DNA of 64,000 nt from Jacaranda mimosifolia (lineage: Eukaryota > Streptophyta > Magnoliopsida > Lamiales > Bignoniaceae): the NCBI GenBank assembly GCA_018894105.1, contig CM032121.1, positions 26,814,230-26,878,229 on the forward strand. The letters are read 5' to 3'. Both the position numbers and the translations under genes were made by a program. The notes under the pieces were generated by a model. The model was not told where the DNA came from. It saw nothing but the letters and a program-made list of their open reading frames with translations, and searched no databases. Each line of letters opens with the position of its first letter. Position 1 is the stretch's first letter. Below, one piece after another: positions 56,721-64,000 of the stretch.

Positions 56721-57436
56721 TCATCTTTCCTAGTCTATGGCCTTTAAAATTGACGACAAGAGAGAAAGAATATCCCACATACCTTATGCGTCCGCTACAG
56801 GGAGCATAACTATACCATTCAATATACAAGACTGGATGTAGCACACGCTCTAAGTGTCAATCTGACCCCTGTGAACATCATTGGATAGCCATAACAGCAA
56901 TCCTTAAGTACTTAAGAAGAACTAAGGATTTGTTTTTGGTATACGAGAATGGAGAATTGAAACTCAAGGGGTTTTCAGATTCTGGTTTTTAGTCCGATGT
57001 AGACGACCTAAACTCAACCTCAGGATTCATATTTTGCCTCAATGGCGGCATGGTGAGTTGGAAGAGTTTCAAACAAGATACCATAGCCGATTCCACCACC
57101 AAGGCGGAATATATTGCAGTTTCAAAAGATGCAAATAAGAGTGTTTGGATGAAAAACTTCATTCAAGAGTCGAATATAGTACCTAACGTGCAATAGCCTA
57201 TTGTTGTCTTTTGAAGACAACTTAGGACCTGAGCCAAGATCTCATCAGTGATCCAAACATAAGTAAATGCATTATCATTTGATCTATGAGACCAACTAAT
57301 AAAGGTAACAATTGAGTAGATAAAGTTACTTCAGAAGAGAATATAGCAGAACTACTGTCTAAACCCCTAAATGCAAAAGGTCTTTGAAGGACATCTTAAG
57401 AATATGGGCCTTAAGGCTGGGGAATTGGTTTTAGGG
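56721..57436 (+). pseudogene. Copia-3 RNase H and C-terminal pol remnant
   Basis: LRRTKDLFLVYENGELKLKG near 56920-56975, DSGF then SDVDDLNSTSGFIFCLNGG, and VSWKSFKQDTIADSTTKAEY near 57050-57110. RNase H acidic residues largely survive. A further 250 bp of decayed sequence leads to the polypurine tract (57437). Confidence 0.9.
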
Positions 57437-57448
57437 CAAGTGGGAGAT
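57437..57448 (+). other. Polypurine tract of copia-3
   Basis: CAAGTGGGAGAT immediately before TGTTGGAATAG of the 3' LTR. Confidence 0.9.
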
Positions 57449-59580
57449 TGTTGGAATAGTTCCCCAAATTTAATTAAGATTGACATGTAAACTATTTTAC
57501 TTGTGATACAATCTTGATTGAATGATATTCAAATAAAATGGCCACCTTCATCTTATGCTTATTTTACTTCACTAGCATTTGGTTGAAGCCCCTAGATCAC
57601 ACAAGACTATGGGAATTGGTCACACACTGGATGGTGATCATGAGATAAGTCTTACATGGTCATGATCTTAAAATATTTCAAGTCATAGAATCTTAAGAGA
57701 TAGGGCATCTAAGATTTGGATAGAATTGCAGTAAAAATGCATAAATCCAATGAGTTGGATATTGCTTAATTTCATGAGCAATCCACATTAGACATGGAGC
57801 ATGCTAATGCATATAATTAGTCCTTAGGCCTGGGGATCCATGGTAACCTTATGTTTAGGTCCTTATACTTTGACTCTTCCTTAACCATTTAATGGGTCAT
57901 CTGAGTTGAGATTGGGTATGAGCTACTTGGGCATAGAGGTTTGTGAGATCCAATATGGGATCCATCTTCTCATCATTATGAAGGGAGAGTGCATCTCCTA
58001 TGTATTCTATAATGATCAATTCCAAGAATTTCTTGCGCAACATAGTATGAAAATTTAGAAAATGGGTTTTTCAAAGATTCATAAAGAGGAATCGAACATT
58101 GAAAATAGAAATATAGTTATCGAGGCTATTGGGGAGCTAAGAAATATCTTGCCTTAGGTTTCTTTTGGGAGATAGGAAATGAATAGACCATATTTGCATG
58201 GTAAGCGTACAGTTAGAATGGTTCGCCAAGAACTTTCAACCGATTAGTGGGGCTCCATGGGATTGAGGCTAGACATCGACCATGGAGATTGGGTACTCTT
58301 CAATTAATAGAGATTAATTGAAAGAATTATTGATTTAAAGGAGTTTAAACTAATGCGAATATTTCTATATTCTAAATATCACAATGGTTGTAAGCCCATG
58401 TCCAATGAATGGGAGAACCTAATGGGGCACACACAAAAGCCTAAAGGAAGTTCTATTTGATAGGAGGAATTTTCTAAGGAGTTACAAAGTTCACTATTGT
58501 CGTTTTTATGGAGAAATCGATTGACTAAGTTTTTGATCATTTTGGCTTGATTAATTTAATTGCTAAACTAATCAAAATATTTAAGGAGTTAAATTAGACC
58601 AATTAAATTAAGGAGTTACTTTAATTGGTGTCGTATGACCATTAAATAGTTAAATTAATTTAAAGAGTTGAGTTGACATCTTCTAACTTAAAGAGTTAAG
58701 TTAGTTGACTTAAGGTGTTAAGTCAAGTTAATTAATTAAATTAAAGGTTTAATTTAATTAATATGAGTAATTAGTTTTGGAGGGAAATTCAAATGAAGGA
58801 GATCGTTTAAGGTTAATTTGAAATTAATTTGAAAGACATTTCATGAGATGAAATGCAGATTCAAAGTAAATCTAAATGCAAGTGAAATTCACATTTCACA
58901 TGCAAGTGGATTGGCAAGTTGGCAAACCACCTCATGGAGGGTGTGATGCCAACTAGCATCACACTATCCTCTCTATAAATAGAGAGGTGGCCACCCATGA
59001 GGAACACAAGAATGCTATATTCTCTTTTTCCCTCCGAAAAGTGTGATTCACTCATGTATTGAAGTTTCACACCTTCCTCACCAAATGCTCTCCATATTTT
59101 TGGCTCTCCCACTGCTTCTTCCTCTAGTTCTCTAGTTAATTGGAGGTAGATTTGAACTCTTCTTGGGTGTGTGGATCATAACATTAGAGGCTTCACATTT
59201 GGGGAGCTTTTGCTCTTGAAGATCCATTGCTGTCCAGCGATTTTGGAGACAGATTTGGAGGCCTTGCCATCCTTAGATTTGGCAGAAATTTTAACTGAAA
59301 GTTCTCAAGTGTGTTAATGAGCTCTCGGAAAATTTTCAGCCAATTTGGAGTTGATTTGGTCAGACAATTGTTAGCTTGATTCTGCTATGCTTGGATAGAC
59401 ACTTTGAAGTGTTCCTTGGTGTCTTCCTTGATTCTACCTTTAGATTAAGCATTCAAGGTTAATTTCTACCTTTAAATCCTTATTAAATTGCATGATTAGA
59501 TCCTTAGATTTAGAGTAGACTAGTTTTATTTAACCTTTTTGTGGTTTTATAATTAGATCCTTGGGCTACTTCTTACTTCA
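57449..59580 (+). repeat. 3' LTR of copia-3, uninterrupted, 2132 bp
   Basis: TGTTGGAATAGTTCCCC to TTCTTACTTCA. The best reference for the family: canonical TG...CA ends, inverted repeat and TATA box (58941-58982), then the leader-like end with GGATCATAACATTAGAGG. No open frame of note: the 83-codon minus frame at 58861-59112 is unrelated to any domain. Confidence 0.92.
58941..58982 (+). promoter_or_regulatory. Inverted repeat plus TATA box in copia-3 3' LTR
   Basis: Arms GTGTGATGC and GCATCACAC (58941-58964), then CTATAAATAG at 58973-58982. Likely core promoter of the LTR. Confidence 0.78.
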
Positions 59581-59585
59581 TACCA

Positions 59586-60376
59586 AGGCACCTTGATGTG
59601 GCTAATCCACTGCTTTCAAGTCCCCTAAACTAGATGAACCAGCATGTCCTTATTCGTGTAAACAGAGGTCACTTCTATATTTTTTGAATGAATTAAGGCT
59701 CGACCATGGGTTCTCCTAGCTCGGTGCATGTCCATATCCGTAGGACCCCCAAAAATCATATGTATCATTCCTCAAATCGATTGATCTCTCCTCCTTAGCT
59801 CTTTTTACTCATCGAGTCGATGGACCTTTGACTATCTTTATACGATGGTTGACCAGGCCAACAGGTTGAATTCATCTAAGTATCCACCTCTGACCAATTA
59901 CTCAAGCTCATTTTTCAAGTGGTCATATTTCTCAGTCACATGTCCATACTTGTTATGGAAACAATGATACTAATCCGACCTAGGCCACCCGGGGTGTATC
60001 TTTGAAGGTGCTAGGCCACCATAATAAGTTCTTATGCTCAATAGCCTACACAACCGACTCTCTAGTTATCTTTAGAGGTTTGTAATGTTCAAATTTAGTT
60101 CCAAAAAGAGCCGATTGAGGTTGTTAGATATATCCCTGTCTAGCTCTTTCACCCTACTTAGATTTGTTTACTACATTGTTATCTTCTCTCTTATCACTTT
60201 GCTTTTCCCCCAACTCTCTCTCCCTAGGTTCATACATCTATTCCTCATGTTTGTATTTTTGTACCCAGCATAGTAAATCATCATAACTATTAGCGGACGT
60301 TCGACTATGGGACATAAAGAAGGAACTAGGTCTAAGTCATTGAGCAAATGTGATGGCCAGCACTTATAGAGTAATA
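59586..60376 (-). pseudogene. Gypsy-3 gag C-terminal part
   Basis: On the minus strand, 59969 down to 59880 reads YHCFHNKYGHVTEKYDHLK, then NELE, a stop and LVRGGYLDEF. This is the Tat-group gag motif C-x-F-H-x-D-x-G-H-x-T-x-x-C-x-x-L-K followed by IExLIRxGxL; the final zinc-binding Cys is Tyr. Upstream (60050-60376) the frame is decayed, with a basic region. The domain continues at 62604 beyond the solo LTR, and the next domain (protease) at 42320. Confidence 0.78.
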
Positions 60377-60381
60377 GATGG

Positions 60382-62598
60382 TGAAAACAAGTAAGGCACT
60401 AAGATCCAAATATAAAACTTTTGAAGCTTAAATAAACTAATGCTTACAAGCATACAAGGATGAAATCATGCCTAAAATTTAGATTTAGATATAGTGTTAC
60501 CTTGAAATGCCAAAATTAAAGGAGAAAGTGGTGAACCTTCCACCAGTCCAGAATATGCCAAAAATCGCGCAGCAATAATGGAGTGATTTTTAACCTTGTT
60601 AAAACTCCTCCAAAATTCAAAAAAAAAAAAATACAGCAACCTCTCAACACCATAAAGGAAAGACAGTGAAAAAATTGGATCAAAAAGATTTATGGATCTC
60701 CCTGTAAAAAATTGCTAAATCAAACTCTATCCAGGTGGATCTCCAAACCATAGCAAACTAACTTGTTTGCCTCTATTGATATGATCCACACACCAATTAG
60801 ATCTTCCAAAATCTCTAGTCTATAAGCTGGAATAAGACCAGAGATAGGCTATGGTGGAAGCCAATTTTAAGTAGGGAAGAAGAAGAATAAGAGAGCAAAG
60901 TTTTCAACACATGAATGCAATGCTTGCAAGGTGTTTTGGGAGGGAGTTGTGAAAGGAATCTAATTCTTTCACACTTTCAGCAATGACCTATCCTCACACC
61001 CTCTATATCTATATATAGGGTGAGGTTGGTGTGATACCAAGCTGGCATCACACCTTCCTCCAGGTGGGTGGCCAACTTGCATTGCCAAGGTGGCAAATGC
61101 AAATTCAAATCCAATTTGAATTTCATGTGCATTTTAATTACATTTGAAATCTAATTTCAAGCTAATTAAGATGCTAATTCAAATGAACATTTCATTTGAA
61201 TTTTTCCTCCAAAATGTATTATTTCCATTAATTAAATTAAACACTTTAATTTGATTAATTAACTTTTGACTTAACTCTTAAGCTTAATTTTGTTGACTTA
61301 GCTCTTTAAATTAACTTGACCAATTGATGGTCACTTTGGCACCAAATAATTAACTCCTTAATTATTGGTCTAATTTAATCTTTTAAATTAATTGATTAAT
61401 TTAACAATTAAATTAATCAAGCTAAAATTGACCTTTAAATTGGACACCTCAAAATCGGTCCACTAAGAGAAATTCTCTAACTCTTACAAAATTGCTCCAT
61501 CGACTAGGAAGCTAATTGGCTTTTGTGTGTGACCCAATAAGTTCTACCATTCATTGGACATTGGCTCACAACTTCTTGTGACTTTTGAATATCATATATT
61601 CATTTTAGTTTAAAACACTTTTAAACTAATCAACTTAATTTAATTAATCTCATTAATTGAAGAGTACCTAATCTCTATGGTCGATGTCCAACCTCAAGCC
61701 CATGGAGCCCAACTAATTAGCCAAAATGAATGTTTTGGAGAACCATTATAGCTCTACGCTTACCATGCAAATAAGGTTATTTCGTCTCCTATCTCCCGAA
61801 AAAGACCTAGGGCAAGATATTTGTCGGCTCCCTAATAGCCTCGATACTATGTCTCTATTCCCAATGTTCGATTCCCCTGTGTGACCACATCTTTGGAAAA
61901 CTCATTTTCCAAATTGTCACACCACCTTGTGCAAGGATTTCATGGAATCGATCATTATGGAATACATAGGAGATGCATTTGCCCTTCACAAAAATGAGGA
62001 GTCGGATTCCATCTTAGATCTCACAAACCTCCATGCCAAGTAGCTCATACCCAATCTCAACCTGAAAAGACCTGCTAGGTGATTAAGGAAGAGTCAAAAC
62101 ATGAGGACCAAACACAAGGTTACCATGAATCCTCAGGTCAGAGGATTAATAATATGTACTAGCGTAAGCTGGAGAACTTACCGACTTGCCACTACGGCTA
62201 TCTAGTGGATTCTCCGGTGGGCCTTCAGTGCCTTGTTCTCTAACAAGCATCCACTAACATGCACCTATCTAATACAGTTGCTTATGGAACGGAGCAATAT
62301 CCAATTTTTAGATTTATGCATCGTTAGTGCAAGTTTATCTGAATTTTAGTTGTCCCATCTCATAAGATCCTATGACTTGAAAGATTTAAGATCATGACCA
62401 TGTGAGACTCATTCAGTGGTCATCAAACCATGTCCCACAGTTAAGAGTGATCTAAGGGCTTCATCCAAATGCAAGTAAAGTATTAAAGAGCCTAAGAAGA
62501 AGATAGACATATAAAGAATATCATTCAATCAAGATTGTTTTACAAAGAAATAGATTTTACAAGGCCAATCTAATTGGCTTTCCGGTATTATTCTAATA
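60382..62598 (-). mobile_element. Solo copia LTR in gypsy-3 gag
   Basis: 2217 bp, from the reverse-complemented LTR end (TGAAAACAAGTAAGGC) to the LTR start (TATTATTCTAATA). Perfect 5-bp duplication GATGG (60377-60381 and 62599-62603). Removing it restores a gypsy-3 gag frame reading VAIEAPSI across the site. Contains the inverted repeat at 61029-61053. Confidence 0.93.
61029..61053 (-). promoter_or_regulatory. TATA-proximal inverted repeat in solo LTR
   Basis: GTGTGATACCA and TGGCATCACAC arms, one mismatch; a TATCTATATATAGGG stretch (61006-61020) lies on the downstream side for the minus strand. Confidence 0.65.
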
Positions 62599-62603
62599 GA
62601 TGG

Positions 62604-63832
62604 GGCCTCAATGGCTACTGTGGTAAAACGTATGATGAAACTACTCAAAGTTTCATTTTCTCCTTGTCTAAAGGAAAGTAAACTCTTGCCATTCCGATGG
62701 TATTGTTTATTACTGGTGAGTTGATGCCAAAATTTGTGGGAGAAATTGTCAAAAATATGCATAGGGCATGGGGCTAATTGTCCAAACCACTGGGAGCAGC
62801 TCCTCCCAAAATGGTTAAGAAAACCCGATATTTCACCCTATGAAAATTGGAACAGCAAAGCCAAGCTCTCAAATTCACAAAGATGATTGGCGAGATCAGA
62901 TCCCCCTATATAATTTAGCATTAAAAATGATTTCTGATTATCCAAGAAAGGATCAAGCAAGATAGATTCACCTAAAGGAGAAGCCTTGGCTTTGTCCATA
63001 ACTTCTCCAACTAATTTTTGTCTTATTTCTCTCAACTCCTTTTACATGTCCTCCATTTTTGAGATGATATCCTCTTGACATCTTTCCTGGCCCCTACTTC
63101 AGTCAGGCCTTACTGAAACTTAAGTTTTAGCCACCATCTCTGATTTAGCCATTTGTTGGCTAAGGTCTTTAATCTCTAGTTCCTGAGGTAGATTATGTAA
63201 GTTCGGCTGCCTAACTAGTTTATCCAGTGGTAGACCTACAAGTGCAACGATAAGCTTCTGTCCGTTAGGCACAACTATACTAGGATGGCAGGGAATGGTG
63301 GTCCACCATCTATTGTCCGCTATGCAATTACTCCTAAGATGGGTACTACTACAGGAAGACATATAGATGGCCTTTCTCCTAAAGATAGGGGTATGAACAG
63401 AACGTGGGTTAAATCGATAAATGTTGGAATTGGCAAAGGTGATACCCTAGCCGAAGTGTAGGAGTGGCAAGAACTAGGGCTAAATGAAAAGGAATTGGCA
63501 AACTGGTTTGTTGGCAACATTCTTTGCAAAAATTGAATAGGTAATGGGATGAGCGACGTAGTCAACATTACCATTTCCCCAGCCCCAACACCTTGAGTGA
63601 CTTAAATGGAATTAGTGGAAGCCCATAAGAAACCCATCTATGGCTTCACCATCACCAACCATATCATCAAAGAGGTTGCGGGCATCCTTCCATCGTTCGG
63701 AGCTGCTGTTAACAAGTCTGTGAATATAACTCCTGGTGCACAACACTTACCGAATCTGTTGGTGGCACTGTGGACAAATATCCATCAATGTTCCTTCATT
63801 CCTCACTCATATTTTGACATATTTACTCTAAC
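62604..63832 (-). pseudogene. Gypsy-3 gag N-terminal and core part
   Basis: Minus frames 63320-63574, 63120-63362, 62838-63035 and 62529-62762 follow one another toward lower coordinates with frame shifts between them. The third shows PLGESILLDPFLDN and YIGGSDLANHLCEFESL, equivalent to the (S/T)PF(S/T)EEIL and Y-D-G-x-x-D-P-x-x-H-L block of Tat-group gag. The fourth has SLLSFRQGENETLSSFIIRF, matching the Retrotrans_gag core (QxxxETLxxYxxRF). The first two are Ser/Pro- and charge-rich N-terminal sequence with no recognisable domain. Confidence 0.78.
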
Positions 63833-63852
63833 TTTCCCATAGATGGCGCCAA
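63833..63852 (-). other. Primer-binding site of gypsy-3
   Basis: Minus strand TTGGCGCCATCTATGGGAA, next to the LTR end. Tat-group elements commonly carry a TGGCGCCGTCTGTGGGAA-like primer site that is not the methionine type; this copy differs at two positions. Confidence 0.8.
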
Positions 63853-63853
63853 T

Positions 63854-64000
63854 TGATGCATAAATCAAACTTATGCACCAACAAAATAAAGACTTAATAT
63901 GTCAATTGAGAAAAGTACACGAGTAATCTTAGAGCCAACAACCTCCTTTTATTTTGCATACATCCTTTTACATTAATAAGCTCCTCATTTTCATAGGCCT
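63854..64000 (-). repeat. 5' LTR of gypsy-3, inner end only
   Basis: On the minus strand the LTR ends TTTATGCATCA next to the primer site. Only 147 bp lie in the window, so LTR length and its target duplication cannot be determined. Confidence 0.7.

Larger units (their letters stand above)
42321..59580 (+). mobile_element. Copia-3, Ty1/copia LTR retrotransposon, plus strand, most complete copy
   Basis: Ends at TTTGGAATAGTGCCCC (42321, start altered from TGTTGG) and CTTCTTACTTCA (59580), flanked by TACCA on both sides (42316-42320 and 59581-59585). The 42321 LTR start shares a distinctive ATATTC(G/A)AATAAAATGG stretch with the 3' LTR at 57530, unlike the LTR at 49945. The interior (51688-57448) has primer site, leader, gag, PR, INT, RT and RH in Ty1/copia order, all damaged. 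The 5' LTR is broken by an inverted LTR and gypsy-2. It lies inside the gypsy-3 protease. Confidence 0.85.
42184..64000 (-). mobile_element. Gypsy-3, Tat-group Ty3/gypsy retrotransposon, minus strand, interrupted
   Basis: Minus-strand order from the right edge: 5' LTR end (63854-64000, continuing outside), primer site, gag (63574 down to 59586, interrupted by a solo copia LTR), then protease (42184-42320) beyond the copia-3 insertion. The gag motifs, a TGGCGCC-type primer site rather than the methionine type, and the protease NYGSSTD motif fit the Tat group (Ogre/Retand-like). Reverse transcriptase and all later domains are absent; copia-2 cuts the element at 42183. This appears to be the oldest layer in the right half. 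Confidence 0.8.

Noticed and set aside
49945..59580. Reading copia-3 as starting at 49945
   Set aside because: Flanks CTAAC and TACCA do not match, whereas 42316-42320 and 59581-59585 are both TACCA and the host protease frame rejoins there.
1..64000. A novel defence, biosynthetic or signalling system
   Set aside because: All recognisable coding remnants belong to retrotransposons and the remainder to DNA transposons or low-complexity DNA; nothing supports another kind of system.

Overview
The window looks like an intergenic stretch of a flowering-plant nuclear genome built almost entirely from nested, decayed transposable elements. It is AT-rich and the longest open frame is 147 codons. Every recognisable coding stretch is a broken retrotransposon gag or pol piece: Ty1/copia, a Ty3/gypsy element that looks like the Tekay/Del chromovirus group, and a Ty3/gypsy element of the Tat group. 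I see no intact host gene, rRNA, tRNA or CRISPR array. The species cannot be told from the sequence. Element names (copia-1 to -3, gypsy-1 to -3, CACTA-A to -C) are local labels.

Layout, left to right. 1-30182: copia-1 on the minus strand, joined at its left to a plus-strand LTR fragment (1-650). Its 3' LTR is split by CACTA-A (2487-25768, 3-bp target duplication GGG). CACTA-A is split by gypsy-1 (5052-17917, duplication GTTAT/GTTAC), which has 3.4-kb LTRs and an interior of only about 0.8 kb. The 5' LTR of gypsy-1 is split by CACTA-B (7254-12508, duplication TAA), a relative of CACTA-A in the opposite orientation. The right half of CACTA-A also holds a Mutator-like element (20339-21988), a small CACTA relic (22272-23206) and a PIF/Harbinger-like element (23839-25335). 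The copia-1 pol remnants follow at 25786-28691, then a truncated 5' LTR.

30183-42183: copia-2, plus strand, without its 5' LTR. It carries one solo LTR in its integrase (33591-35833) and another in its 3' LTR (39687-41775). 42184-42320: a protease scrap of gypsy-3 (Tat group, minus). 42321-59580: copia-3, plus strand, the most complete copia copy, with 5-bp duplication TACCA. Its 5' LTR is blown apart by an inverted LTR, which itself holds gypsy-2 (44368-49718, minus, duplication TAGCT). 59581-64000: gypsy-3 resumes with gag, the primer-binding site at about 63833-63852 and the start of its 5' LTR, interrupted by another solo copia LTR (60382-62598, duplication GATGG).

None of the elements can be autonomous. 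The value of the window is as a stratigraphic record: most junctions can be resolved to the base by target-site duplications, and at several the broken reading frame or LTR lines up when the insert is mentally removed. The copia LTRs share a long inverted repeat just upstream of a TATA box, which is the clearest putative regulatory structure. All similarities were judged by eye; no alignment or database search was run.
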